Assembly (NCBI RefSeq): GCF_009908295.1
Contig: NZ_JAAALO010000003.1
Location: 186,001-250,000, forward strand
Direction: 5' to 3'
DNA: 64,000 nt
Origin: Micromonospora rubida
GTDB taxonomy: Bacteria; Actinomycetota; Actinomycetes; Mycobacteriales; Micromonosporaceae
This document shows, in pieces, positions 1-7,526 of the stretch. The notes beneath the pieces were generated by a model. That model was not told where the DNA came from. It made no database searches and saw nothing but the letters and a program-made list of their open reading frames with translations. The translations under genes were made by a program, and so were the position numbers. How positions within the stretch are numbered: position 1 is the first letter of the stretch; every line of letters begins with the position of its first letter.

Positions 1-403
1 GCATGATCGCGCGCAGCGCGTCGGCGGCGCCGTCGCCGGTCAGGTCACCGATCGCGCACGGCGGTTGCAGGGCGACAACCACGCCGTCCTCACCGGCCCA
101 GCGCCCCTCGGTCAGCGGGATCGGGTCGGGGTAGTTGTTGTACCGCACCTTGGTGCTGCCCAACTCCGATTCGGCCACCTGGTCGCAGGTCAGCGCGGGG
201 ACCTTCGCGGGCGGCGCGGCGGGCGGCGAGACGTTGTCGTTCGCGCTGCTGCCGTCGCCGAACGGCGGGTCGGCCACCGGCGAGTCCGACGGCACGGTGG
301 TACCGCCGGGGCCCGGCGTGGCGGCGCCGTTGACCTCGATCTTGCACCCGCCCGCCACGAGGACCAGGGCGAGCGCGGCCAGCGGCAGCAGCGTCCTGCG
401 CAT
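1..403 (-). CDS. Secreted lipoprotein, 3' end cut off by window edge
   Basis: The reading frame is open from an ATG at 403 down to base 1 without a stop, so only the first ~134 residues are present. The protein starts with an arginine-containing n-region, a Leu/Ala/Val core and a Gly-Gly-Cys lipobox near residue 20, the pattern of a lipid-anchored export signal. A Pro/Ser/Gly/Asp-rich linker follows, then a folded segment with Cys residues (LTCDQVAESE, QPPCAIGDLTGDG). The Asp-Leu-Thr-Gly-Asp-Gly stretch may bind calcium or belong to an FG-GAP-like repeat, which is an inference. AAAGGA lies 7-8 nt before the ATG. It is divergent from the kinase gene. The function is not recognised. Confidence 0.75.
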   Translation of the reverse strand, partial: MRRTLLPLAALALVLVAGGCKIEVNGAATPGPGGTTVPSDSPVADPPFGDGSSANDNVSPPAAPPAKVPALTCDQVAESELGSTKVRYNNYPDPIPLTEGRWAGEDGVVVALQPPCAIGDLTGDGAADALRAIM

Positions 404-686
404 GGTTGTTCCTTTCGATGAAGTGGGCCGCAGCGTAGTGCGCCCCCGCCAGTGTCGGACTGCCACCGTGTTTGTCGCGCGGGCCGGCGTCGAGGCCCCA
501 CAACGCGGCGACCTGGTCGAGGGTGAGCGCCCGGCGGTGGCCACGGTGACGATGTCGAGCGCTCACCGTGGTGAATGAATCGCGCTGAAGGGGCGTCGAT
601 CACCTGGCCATCGTGATCAGACAACGCCGATGCGTCGCAGCCCTTTCCATCTCTGTAGCATCGCTGCGACGACGAGGGGGCGCCGA

Positions 687-2588
687 GTGAGCGACATCAT
701 CCCGACCCTGCCCGCTCTGGGGCTGGAGTTCCTCCCTCTCGAACCGGAGGATCCCCGCTCGGTTGGCGACATCCGGCTGCTCGGCCGGATAGGCGAGGGC
801 GGCATGGGCCGCGTCTACCTCGGAGTGACCCAGGCCGGTCGGGCTATGGCGGTGAAGGTCGTCAAGGACCCCTACTCGACTGATTTCTCGTTCCGTGCCC
901 GATTCGCGCGTGAGGCCTCGATCGCCAGGCGGGTCGGGGGCGTCTTCACCGCCCCCGTGCTCAGCCACGACTCCGAAGCCGCCCGCCCGTGGCTGGCGAC
1001 CGCCTTCGTGCCGGGCCCCAATCTCGCCGTCGCCGTCGCGCGCCACGGAACGCTGCCGCTGAACGGCGTGTGGCGGCTCGCCGCCGGGGTGGCCGAAGCC
1101 CTCAACGCCATTCACGGCGCCGGCATCGTCCACCGCGACCTGAAGCCCGGCAACGTGCTGCTCGCCGCCGATGGACCCCGCGTCATCGACTTCGGGATCT
1201 CCCGGGCCGACGGCGAGCTCGACCTCACCCAGACCGGCGTACGGATGGGCACCCCGTCCTACATGTCACCGGAACAGCTGCGCGGCGAGCGATCGACACC
1301 CGCCACGGACGTCTTCGCGCTCGGCTCCGTCGTCGCCTTCGCCGCCACCGGGAAGGCTCCTTTCCGCGCCGGCAGCGACGTGGAACTCGTCTACCGCGTC
1401 ACCCAGGACGAACCCACTCTCGACGGCATCACAGATCCGGGACTGCGGGAGCTGATCAGCCGGTGCCTGGCCAAGGAGCCGCGTCTGCGACCCACGCCGC
1501 AGGACGTCATCACCGCCTACATCGACCGCAGCGCGGCAGCCGCCGGCCAGGGCTGGCTGCCCGAAGGTCTTGAGGAGACCCTTCCCCAGATCGGGGCCGC
1601 TCTGACCATCCCGCTCAGGCCGCCCGGCATCGCACCGACCCTGACCACCCCCGCACCAACTCTGATCGCCCCCGCACCGACTTTGACCACCCCCGCACCG
1701 ACCCTGACCACCCCCGCACCGACCCTGACCGCCACCGCGTCGATCGGCCCGGACGGGCTCACCACCCTCACTCTCGGACGGGATACCGCTCCCGAGCCGG
1801 CCGCCGCGCAGCTGACGAAGCCACCGGATCTGACGACCCAAGCCATGCCGCCGACCGACACCCGGCGCCGGAAATGGCGTCGACCGGCTATCGCCGCGGC
1901 GATCGGCGTGCTCGTGGTGATACTGGGCGGGGCCTATCTCGTCGATGGCGGCGCGCCACCCCGCGATCCTTCGGCCGACAGTTCACCGACCGCTGCTGCC
2001 GTCGTGGCCGCCTCCGCCCCACCTGCCAGCGGGGCCGCCCGCCCTTCCAACGTTCCCAACGTTCCCCACGCGCCCGGTACGACCGGCGCGCCCGGCGGTG
2101 GCCCATTGGCGGCTGGCAGCCCTTCGGCCGGCCCGACGCGGGACAAGGGCGATCCGGGCACCGCGCAACCGACCAAGGCCACTCCGCGCACCTCGGCTTT
2201 GCCCTCGGGACCGTTCAACCCCGACAGCATGGTGATCGTGAGCTCCGACGGAACCGTGCTCAGCGCCACCGGCACGAGCGACGGCTCGAAGGTGGTGACC
2301 ATCGCCTGGCGGAGTCTCCCCAGCCAGCGATGGCAACTCGAGTCGTCCGACGATGCCCTGGTCGTGAAGTCCGCACCGGCCAAGCAGCTCACCGTCGGCT
2401 ACGACGGGGTCGGCGTGCTGTCATCGGTCGGCGGCGGAAACGGCTTCGGGTGGGTCTACGACTCGGCGAGGCGTCAGCTCCGCAAGCGGAACACGAGCGG
2501 GTGCCTGACCTCCCAGGGCCCCGGCCAGCAGGTCACCTATGGCGTGTGCAGCAGCAACCAGAACCAGCTTTGGCGGGTGGTGTCGTGA
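687..2588 (+). CDS. Membrane Ser/Thr protein kinase with extracellular ricin-type lectin-like domain
   Basis: This is a 633-residue PknB-type (Hanks) kinase. The cytoplasmic catalytic domain (about 28-285) has a glycine loop GEGGMG at 36-41, the ATP Lys near 57, the catalytic loop HRDLKPGN at 149-156 and DFG at 168-170. A Thr/Pro linker with five 7-residue repeats (~317-352) leads to one transmembrane helix near 400-419. A low-complexity outer stalk and a C-terminal ~110-residue domain follow. That domain carries QRWQL, a lone Cys pair and QNQLWRVV, which resembles a ricin B (QxW) beta-trefoil and may sense a carbohydrate. I chose GTG 687 because GAGGGGG sits 6 nt upstream; an ATG at 630 in the same frame would add 19 residues without an RBS. 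A TAGCAT at 656-661 could be its -10 box. Confidence 0.88.
   Translation: MSDIIPTLPALGLEFLPLEPEDPRSVGDIRLLGRIGEGGMGRVYLGVTQAGRAMAVKVVKDPYSTDFSFRARFAREASIARRVGGVFTAPVLSHDSEAARPWLATAFVPGPNLAVAVARHGTLPLNGVWRLAAGVAEALNAIHGAGIVHRDLKPGNVLLAADGPRVIDFGISRADGELDLTQTGVRMGTPSYMSPEQLRGERSTPATDVFALGSVVAFAATGKAPFRAGSDVELVYRVTQDEPTLDGITDPGLRELISRCLAKEPRLRPTPQDVITAYIDRSAAAAGQGWLPEGLEETLPQIGAALTIPLRPPGIAPTLTTPAPTLIAPAPTLTTPAPTLTTPAPTLTATASIGPDGLTTLTLGRDTAPEPAAAQLTKPPDLTTQAMPPTDTRRRKWRRPAIAAAIGVLVVILGGAYLVDGGAPPRDPSADSSPTAAAVVAASAPPASGAARPSNVPNVPHAPGTTGAPGGGPLAAGSPSAGPTRDKGDPGTAQPTKATPRTSALPSGPFNPDSMVIVSSDGTVLSATGTSDGSKVVTIAWRSLPSQRWQLESSDDALVVKSAPAKQLTVGYDGVGVLSSVGGGNGFGWVYDSARRQLRKRNTSGCLTSQGPGQQVTYGVCSSNQNQLWRVVS
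1632..1736 (+). repeat. Five 21-nt in-frame tandem repeats in the kinase linker
   Basis: Five near-identical 21-nt units encode the heptad A-P-T-L-T-T-P (one copy has I-A for T-T, and the last copy diverges). They lie in the juxtamembrane linker between kinase domain and membrane helix. Because they are in frame, copy-number change would only alter linker length. Confidence 0.85.
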
Positions 2589-2760
2589 ACTTCCCCCCGC
2601 GATCCTGAAGCGGCTCTGCCCGCCCGGTGTGCTGCTGGAGTTGTCCGCCGGCGACGACCCGGAGCGCTGGCCGATCGACCTGGCGCAGGTTCGCGCGCTG
2701 GTGCACGTACTGCGGGATCTGCTGCGGGTCGCGGACGGCGCGGCGCGGCGTGCGACCTGA
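2539..2760 (+). CDS. Small hypothetical protein overlapping the kinase 3' end
   Basis: A 73-residue frame starts at ATG 2539, inside the last 50 nt of the kinase gene, and ends just before the PadR promoter. The C-terminal ~55 residues (PPAILKRLCPPGV... DLAQVRALVHVLRDLLRVADGA) have the codon bias of a real gene and predict a helical, soluble protein. The N-terminal part is shared sequence with the kinase end in another frame and has no RBS, so the true start may lie further in or the gene may be a remnant. The family is not recognised. It is plausible as a real small gene but not certain. Confidence 0.35.
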   Translation: MACAAATRTSFGGWCRELPPAILKRLCPPGVLLELSAGDDPERWPIDLAQVRALVHVLRDLLRVADGAARRAT

Positions 2761-2778
2761 CCCGCGCGGCGTTTCTCT

Positions 2779-2808
2779 TTGACGCTACTGCGCATTGCGC
2801 ACTAGTGT
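2779..2808 (+). promoter_or_regulatory. Promoter of the padR gene (leaderless transcript)
   Basis: TTGACG at 2779-2784 and TAGTGT at 2803-2808 are spaced 18 nt apart. The -10 box ends 7 nt before the GTG start and there is no Shine-Dalgarno, so transcription should begin at or next to the start codon. Confidence 0.6.
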
Positions 2809-2816
2809 GTAATGCG
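2791..2816. promoter_or_regulatory. 26-nt near-perfect palindrome, likely PadR operator
   Basis: Arms CGCATT (2791-2796) and AATGCG (2811-2816) flank a central CACTAGTG. 22 of 26 positions obey dyad symmetry. The palindrome covers the -10 box and the first base of the padR start codon, so a bound PadR dimer would block its own transcription. PadR-family autoregulation through such palindromes is well established. The site assignment is inferred from position. Confidence 0.6.
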
Positions 2817-3148
2817 TGGACACCACACAGCTGTTGAAGGGCGTGCTGGATCTCGCGGTCCTGGCCGTGCTCCGGGAGGAGGACGGCTACGGTTACGACA
2901 TCATGCGTCGCCTGCGGGAAGCCGGCCTGGACGAGGTCGGCGACGCGTCGGTCTACGGCACGCTGCGGCGGCTCTTCGCCGCAGGCCTGCTGACCACGTA
3001 CGTCGTGCCGAGCGAGTCCGGCCCGCACCGCAAGTACTACTCGCTGAACGCGGCCGGCCGGGACCAGTTGACCCGCTCCGGCAAGATCTGGCGCTCGTTC
3101 GCCACCACCATGGACACGCTGCTCGACGATCGGGGGGTGACGGCATGA
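2816..3148 (+). CDS. PadR family transcriptional regulator
   Basis: This 110-residue regulator has the typical PadR winged-helix layout: an N-terminal helix (LLKGVLDLAVLAVL), the turn EDGYGYDIMRRLREAG, the SVYGTLRRLFAAGLL recognition helix and a wing ending in RKYYSLNAAGRDQL, then a short helix. The length is usual for the minimal PadR class. GTG 2816 has no RBS and is read from a leaderless mRNA. The stop overlaps the ATG of the next gene (ATGA), so the two are co-translated. PadR repressors of this type commonly control a membrane protein encoded directly downstream. Confidence 0.9.
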   Translation: MDTTQLLKGVLDLAVLAVLREEDGYGYDIMRRLREAGLDEVGDASVYGTLRRLFAAGLLTTYVVPSESGPHRKYYSLNAAGRDQLTRSGKIWRSFATTMDTLLDDRGVTA

Positions 3149-4185
3149 CCGTCATGGAGCAGGAGATCGCGGACTACGTGACGCGGGTCCGGGCGGCGCT
3201 GGCCGACCTGCGGCCCGCGGTCCGGGACGAGCTGACCGAGGACCTGGCCGAGCACCTGGCCGAGGTGGCCGCCGAGGGCGACGAGCCGCTGGCCGACCGG
3301 CTGGGCACGCCCGAGGCGTACGCGGCGGAGCTGCGGGCGGCGGCCGGGGCGGGGGGCCCGGCCGCAGCCCGCAACCTGGACCAGCGGGCCGCTGCCGTCG
3401 CGGCCTCGCTGCGCGCCCGGCTGCGGGTGGCCGACCGCAATCTCGGCCCGATCCTCGGGTACGCCTCGGCGAGCGAGTACCTGCGGCTGCTCCGCCCCGC
3501 CTGGTGGGTCCTGCGCGGATACCTCGCGGCGATGCTGATCACCATGGTCACCACGGGGGCGTCGTTCGGGCTGCTGCCGAGGCTGGGCGGCAGCACGCTC
3601 GCCGCGCTGCTGCTGCTCGCCGTCTGCGTGGTGGCCTCGGTGTGGCTGGGCAGGCGCACCCCCACGCTGGGCCGCTGGCCCCGGATCGCGGTCCGTGCGG
3701 GCACCGCGGTCCTCGCCGTCTTCGCGTTCGCCGGGTTCGTCAACGCGGACGACCGGCTCGGCTGGAACGAGTCCGGCTACCAGCCCACCTCGGAACAGGT
3801 GCCGTTCGTCCGCGACGTCTTCGTCTACGACAGCGAGGGGCGGCTGGTGGAGAACGCCCGCCTGTTCGACCAGGACGGCAACCCGATCCGCCTCGGGTAC
3901 CGGGAGTGCGTGCGCGAGGGGCTGCCCGAGTCGAATCAGGGAGTGCCCGCGTACCCGTACTGCCCGGAGCATGCGCCGTTCCGTTCCGGGCCGGTCGGGC
4001 CGCGCCCGTCGCCCGTTCCGCCGACCCCGGCCCCGGCCCCGACCCCGACCGACGGACCGTCCGGCGGTTCCGCGCCGACCCCGTCCGGGGGCACCACGGC
4101 CGGTCCGGCCCCGAGCTCGGCGCCGCCGCCCCTCGCGCCCCTGCCGACGGCCCTCGCCCCGACCCCGGTGCCCACTTCCTCCTGA
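3145..4185 (+). CDS. HAAS-domain membrane protein, partner of PadR
   Basis: The protein has 346 residues. Its N-terminal ~60 residues form a helical HAAS/DUF1700-like module (EIADYVTRVRAALADLRPAVRDELTEDLAEHLAEV... LGTPEAYAAELR), found in PadR-associated signalling proteins. Three membrane helices follow (about 130-150, 158-175, 190-207). The outer domain contains two Cys and ends in a Pro/Thr/Ser/Ala tail of ~70 residues that may cross the cell wall. It overlaps padR by 4 nt. The role is probably that of an envelope-stress or antibiotic-response effector or sensor, which I infer from family context. Confidence 0.8.
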   Translation: MTVMEQEIADYVTRVRAALADLRPAVRDELTEDLAEHLAEVAAEGDEPLADRLGTPEAYAAELRAAAGAGGPAAARNLDQRAAAVAASLRARLRVADRNLGPILGYASASEYLRLLRPAWWVLRGYLAAMLITMVTTGASFGLLPRLGGSTLAALLLLAVCVVASVWLGRRTPTLGRWPRIAVRAGTAVLAVFAFAGFVNADDRLGWNESGYQPTSEQVPFVRDVFVYDSEGRLVENARLFDQDGNPIRLGYRECVREGLPESNQGVPAYPYCPEHAPFRSGPVGPRPSPVPPTPAPAPTPTDGPSGGSAPTPSGGTTAGPAPSSAPPPLAPLPTALAPTPVPTSS

Positions 4186-4200
4186 GGCGACGACGCACCG

Positions 4201-4244
4201 CAATCGGGGTGTCCGGCTTGCCGGGCACCCCGATTGATCAACCT
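4201..4244 (+). terminator. Intrinsic terminator after the PadR operon
   Basis: CAATCGGGGTG (4201-4211) pairs perfectly with CACCCCGATTG (4226-4236), with an inner CCGG/CCGG extension around a CTTG loop. A short run ACCTTTT follows. It lies 15 nt after the stop codon of the HAAS gene. Confidence 0.8.
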
Positions 4245-4360
4245 TTTGTACGGTATATCGCGCTTATCATTTGTTCTACAGGCGCAATATCCGGCACATG
4301 GGGTCGGTCATCGGAGCTCACCGGGGGAGAATCTCGTGGGTCGGCACCGGCGGGCGTCTT

Positions 4361-4369
4361 TGCTAGAGT
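4361..4369 (+). promoter_or_regulatory. Probable extended -10 box of the WXG-like cassette
   Basis: TGC-TAGAGT (4361-4369) matches an extended -10 element and lies ~49 nt before the ATG at 4418. No clear -35 is seen. The 4245-4360 stretch before it is unusually AT-rich at its start and holds no gene. Confidence 0.4.
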
Positions 4370-4417
4370 TTGCCCGGTGCCGCCTGCGGGCCGTCGACGA
4401 AGGAGCGTTGATTTCGG

Positions 4418-4723
4418 ATGACCAGCAAGCACGTCTCGTCGGAAGCGATCGAGGACATCCGGGAACACCTCCAGAAGAACGTCGTGTCCGGCCCGAATGG
4501 GATCGACGCGATCAAGGCCAGGCTCGCGGAGACCGAGATTCCCTTCCCGCACTTCGGTGTGATCGGCACTCCACTCGCCCTGGCTTACGGCGACACCCGC
4601 GAGAAGGCCGCGACGGCGCTCGACGAGGTCCGTAATACCATCGACGACTATCTGAAGGAGTTGGCCACCGCGCGGGACAACTGGATCAAAGTCGAGGACG
4701 CGAACACCGTGGTGTCGAGTTAG
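4418..4723 (+). CDS. EspC/WXG100-like type VII secretion-associated protein
   Basis: This is a 101-residue, almost wholly helical protein. The second half (TREKAATALDEVRNTIDDYLKELATARDNWIKVEDAN) looks like the C-terminal helix of EspC/WXG100-type ESX substrates, with a W-x-x-x-E signature close to the end that resembles the Y-x-x-x-D/E export signal. No signal peptide is present, as expected for this class. AAGGAG lies 12 nt before the ATG, which is rather far. It heads a cassette of four genes, with the next start only ~25 nt away. No EccC/EccD machinery is present in the window. The assignment rests on size, helicity, the W-E motif and its partner. Confidence 0.6.
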   Translation: MTSKHVSSEAIEDIREHLQKNVVSGPNGIDAIKARLAETEIPFPHFGVIGTPLALAYGDTREKAATALDEVRNTIDDYLKELATARDNWIKVEDANTVVSS

Positions 4724-4747
4724 CCGAGTGGAAAGGGGGTGGCGAGC

Positions 4748-5395
4748 GTGTTCAACCCGGGTAACCTCCTGATCTTCGCGGCCGTCAAGCAGGCGGTCGA
4801 GGCGAACGCGAAGATCGCGAAGACCGCCGTCCTTGCCCTGGTCGCGGTGGGCAGCATGGCGGCCAACCCGAACGACATGTCCGATGCGGCAACGGCCTGG
4901 AAGGAGATGGCGAACGACCTCACCTCGTTCGCCGCCCACCTGGACGGTGCGCTCGGCAAGGGCGGTGACTGGAAGGCCGACGACAAGGACGCGTTCGCCG
5001 CCTCCTTCACCAACTTCAAGGGCGAGATCCTGCAGTTCAAGGGCGCGGTCAGCGACATCGCCGGCACCCTGGAGGTGATCTCCAACACCTACATGGTCTC
5101 GTACGTGGCGCTGCTCGCCTTCCTCCTAGCCTGCCTGGCCATCCTGATCGGTCTGCTGGCGCTCCTCGTCATTCCGCTCACCACAGCCCCCGCGCGGGCA
5201 GCGATCGCGCAGATCGGGCTGGCCGTGACCGCGGTCTCCACCAAGGTCGCCACACTGCTCGCCGGCCTGACAGCGGCCGTGGCAGCGATGTTCGGCGCCG
5301 TCGCCTACGGGTGGGTCAACATCGGCTCGCGGAACGACAGCATCCCCGCCGCGCTCGACTTCAAAAAGATCCAAATCGACTACGAGGCACCGTAG
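4748..5395 (+). CDS. WXG-like helical domain protein with C-terminal membrane helices
   Basis: The protein has 215 residues. An N-terminal ~110-residue helical part (ATAWKEMANDLTSFAAHLDGAL, then GGDWKADDKDAFAASFTNFKGEI) has the Trp-centred hairpin of the WXG100 superfamily. It is followed by two strongly hydrophobic segments (about 115-140 and 155-185) and a short polar tail. GTG 4748 is preferred because AAAGGGGG lies 8 nt upstream; an in-frame GTG at 4739 overlaps that RBS. It could be a polymorphic-toxin-like or secreted pore-forming partner of the upstream protein. The substrate and function are unknown. Confidence 0.6.
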   Translation: MFNPGNLLIFAAVKQAVEANAKIAKTAVLALVAVGSMAANPNDMSDAATAWKEMANDLTSFAAHLDGALGKGGDWKADDKDAFAASFTNFKGEILQFKGAVSDIAGTLEVISNTYMVSYVALLAFLLACLAILIGLLALLVIPLTTAPARAAIAQIGLAVTAVSTKVATLLAGLTAAVAAMFGAVAYGWVNIGSRNDSIPAALDFKKIQIDYEAP

Positions 5396-5452
5396 CGCTT
5401 CGAGGTCAAGGGCGACTGACGTATCCACCACCAGGGCAGCGGAGAGTCTGAC

Positions 5453-5881
5453 ATGAACGACCCGAACATGGTGGACCTGGAGCGCATCCTGCGCGACAGC
5501 GAGCAGCGGATGCAGCAGTTGTCGGAGGTGGAGACGCTGCTGGCCGAGGTCACCTGCCGACACGTCACCGACGGCGGGATGGTTTCCGTCGAGCTGGGCG
5601 CGGACGGCACGCTCCGGCAGTTGGACATCAACTCCCGGGCCATGCGCCTGGACTCCTACGCCCTCGCCGAGCTGATCACCGAGGCGTTCAACGGCGCGCA
5701 GCAGGGCCTGCAGGAAGCCATCGCCCGGGCCATGTCGGACACGCTCGGCACCAGCGATCTCGGCGACGTGCTCGGCGAGACTCGCGACATCCGTAAGAGC
5801 ATGGACGGCGTGCTGGAGACGGTGTCGCGCTCGGTAAACGACGCCATCGTGCAGGCCAGCCGCTTCAACAGCCGGCGCTGA
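5453..5881 (+). CDS. YbaB/EbfC family nucleoid-associated-like protein
   Basis: The protein has 142 residues. It shows the YbaB/EbfC pattern: a long N-terminal helix (LERILRDSEQRMQQLSEVETLLAEV), a beta meander (VSVELGADGTLRQLDINSRA) and a C-terminal helix (ALAELITEAFNGAQQGLQEAIARAM). An extra ~35-residue C-terminal extension is absent from the housekeeping YbaB next to recR. Such divergent YbaB proteins are frequent neighbours of WXG/ESX genes in actinobacteria (compare EspL), which supports a role in the same cassette rather than general nucleoid binding. Confidence 0.75.
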   Translation: MNDPNMVDLERILRDSEQRMQQLSEVETLLAEVTCRHVTDGGMVSVELGADGTLRQLDINSRAMRLDSYALAELITEAFNGAQQGLQEAIARAMSDTLGTSDLGDVLGETRDIRKSMDGVLETVSRSVNDAIVQASRFNSRR

Positions 5882-5902
5882 CCGGCGGGGGAGAGGACTC
5901 CG

Positions 5903-6028
5903 ATGGGTCTCGGTGAGATGCTGCTCGCGGTGCTGTATGTCATCTTCGGTCTGGCGCTGGTCTGGCTCGGCTGGTGGTGGTTCCACCACGACCCGAAGTC
6001 CAAAGGCAGGGGCCCGGGCGGGAAGTAG
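5903..6028 (+). CDS. 41-residue single-pass membrane peptide
   Basis: A short gene runs from ATG 5903 to TAG 6026-6028 and encodes a 41-residue peptide. It has one hydrophobic helix of ~24 residues rich in Leu, Val and Trp (ending LGWWWFHH), followed by a basic Lys/Gly tail, which suggests an N-out, C-in topology. GGGGAGAGGA precedes the ATG by ~5 nt, a good RBS. It lies 21 nt after the YbaB-like gene and probably shares its transcript. I do not recognise a family. The RBS, codon bias and coherent membrane topology argue that it is real. Confidence 0.65.
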   Translation: MGLGEMLLAVLYVIFGLALVWLGWWWFHHDPKSKGRGPGGK

Positions 6029-6149
6029 CCGTCGTCGCGGCGCCGGCCGCGCTCCGTCCACGAGGGACGGACGTCACGTCCCAGGGGACAGCGGGAACGA
6101 GTGGCTCGTCGCTATCGTGTCCGCTGTTGGAGCCCCGGAAGGACAGCAC

Positions 6150-6695
6150 GTGAACGAGCAGCTCAGCACCCTCACGCCGGCCGAGACCGAGACCACCACC
6201 CGGGGGCCGGCCGACACCGGCTCGGCGGCGTCGACGGAGGCCCCGGCGGGCGAACACGCCGGCCCCGACGAAGGTCCCGGCGACGATCCGGAGGGCGGAG
6301 CCCGCCGGCACCCCCTGCTGCCGGTGCTGACCGTGCTCGGCGTGGTGGCCGTACTGGTGGGGACGCTGGTCGTGCTCGGGCTGCGGTACGACGTGGCCGG
6401 CCGGCTGCTCGCGCCCGACCGGGCCGCCTCCGCCCGGGTCGGCGACTGCCTGGCCCGCCTGCCCGACGTCGCCGAGAGCGGGCAGCACCGGTCCGCGACG
6501 GCGCGGGTCGTCGACTGCTCCTCACCGGAGGCCGTCTACGGCGTGGTGGGGCGGCTCGACGGGCAGAGCGCGGAGCGGGCACGCGACGGCCTCCAGTGCG
6601 AGACCTTTGTCGCCCGGGGCGGCACCTACTACACGTACAGCAGCGTCCCGCCCGGCGGCACCGGCTATCTGCTCTGCCTCGCCCCCCGGAGCTGA
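6150..6695 (+). CDS. Single-pass membrane protein with LppU-like Cys domain
   Basis: The protein has 181 residues. An acidic, disordered cytoplasmic N-terminus (~1-50) is followed by one membrane helix (PLLPVLTVLGVVAVLVGTLVVLGL) and an outer domain with four Cys (VGDCLARL, VVDCSS, LQCETF, YLLCLAP) spaced as in the LppU/SCO3897 family of actinobacterial envelope proteins. GTG 6150 is supported by GGAAGGA 6 nt upstream. The gene stands alone between the WXG-like cassette and the dienelactone hydrolase. Its molecular function is unknown. Confidence 0.7.
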   Translation: MNEQLSTLTPAETETTTRGPADTGSAASTEAPAGEHAGPDEGPGDDPEGGARRHPLLPVLTVLGVVAVLVGTLVVLGLRYDVAGRLLAPDRAASARVGDCLARLPDVAESGQHRSATARVVDCSSPEAVYGVVGRLDGQSAERARDGLQCETFVARGGTYYTYSSVPPGGTGYLLCLAPRS

Positions 6696-6839
6696 TCCGG
6701 CCCGCCCCGGCGACCCGGTGAACGGAGGTGAATACCACTATTCGCGCGTCTTCCCCAAGCCGCCCGGCGCGTGGCAGGCTACCGGCACGTAGGCACACCC
6801 TGCGACCAGCCAGCGTTGACTGACCGCTAGGAGGACCCG

Positions 6840-7526
6840 ATGGGCGAGATGGTGAGCTACGCCAGCAACGGGGGGACGCGCGAGGGGTATCTCGCGATAC
6901 CCGCCGCTGGCGCGTCCAGTCCGGCGGTCGTGGTCATCCAGGACTGGTGGGGCCTCGTGCCCCACATCCGGTCGGTCGTGGACCGGTTCGCGGAGGCCGG
7001 CTTTGTCGCCCTCGCCCCGGACTTCCGGCACGGCCAGCCGGCCAGCCGGCCGAGTGAGCCCCGGCAGATGCTGAACAGCGCGCAGATGGACGAGGCGGCG
7101 GCGGACGTCGCCGTCGCGGCGGAGTACCTCGCCGGCCGGCCCGAGGTCGCCGGCAAGGCCGGTTGCGTCGGGTTCTGTGCCGGCGCCAGCCTGGCCCTCT
7201 GGGCGGCCACCCGGTCCGAGCGGATCGTGGCGACCGCCGCCTTCTACCCGCGACTGCCCTGGGACGGGATGAGCCCACAGTGGAACGGGTACGCGGGCAA
7301 GGCCGCCGTCATCCACTGTGCGGAGGCGGACGGCACCTCCACCGCCGACGGCGTGCAGGCCGCCCGCCGGGCCGTGGAGACGGCCGGGGGCACCTGCCAG
7401 ACGTACGACTACCCGGGCACCGCACACGCCTTCTTCAACGAGGACCGGCCGGAGAGCTTCGACCAGCGGGCCGCCGCCACCGCCTGGGCCCGCACCCTCG
7501 AACAGTTCCGGGCGAAGCTTGGCTGA
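6840..7526 (+). CDS. Dienelactone hydrolase family protein
   Basis: A 228-residue alpha/beta-hydrolase of the carboxymethylenebutenolidase type. The nucleophile elbow is G-F-C-A-G-A (Cys ~123, the family's usual Cys instead of Ser), the acid lies in HCAEADGT and the histidine in [11 protein letters not shown], which completes the Cys-Asp-His triad. [10 protein letters not shown] is the family's N-terminal strand and oxyanion region. A perfect AGGAGG precedes the ATG. The substrate cannot be told; related proteins hydrolyse dienelactone in aromatic degradation or act as general esterases. The next gene overlaps its 3' end. Confidence 0.88.
   Translation: MGEMVSYASNGGTREGYLAIPAAGASSPAVVVIQDWWGLVPHIRSVVDRFAEAGFVALAPDFRHGQPASRPSEPRQMLNSAQMDEAAADVAVAAEYLAGRPEVAGKAGCVGFCAGASLALWAATRSERIVATAAFYPRLPWDGMSPQWNGYAGKAAVIHCAEADGTSTADGVQAARRAVETAGGTCQTYDYPGTAHAFFNEDRPESFDQRAAATAWARTLEQFRAKLG

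Noticed and set aside
630..686. Upstream ATG at 630 as kinase start
   Set aside because: There is no RBS and the likely -10 box (656-661) would lie inside the coding region. GTG 687 has a good RBS.
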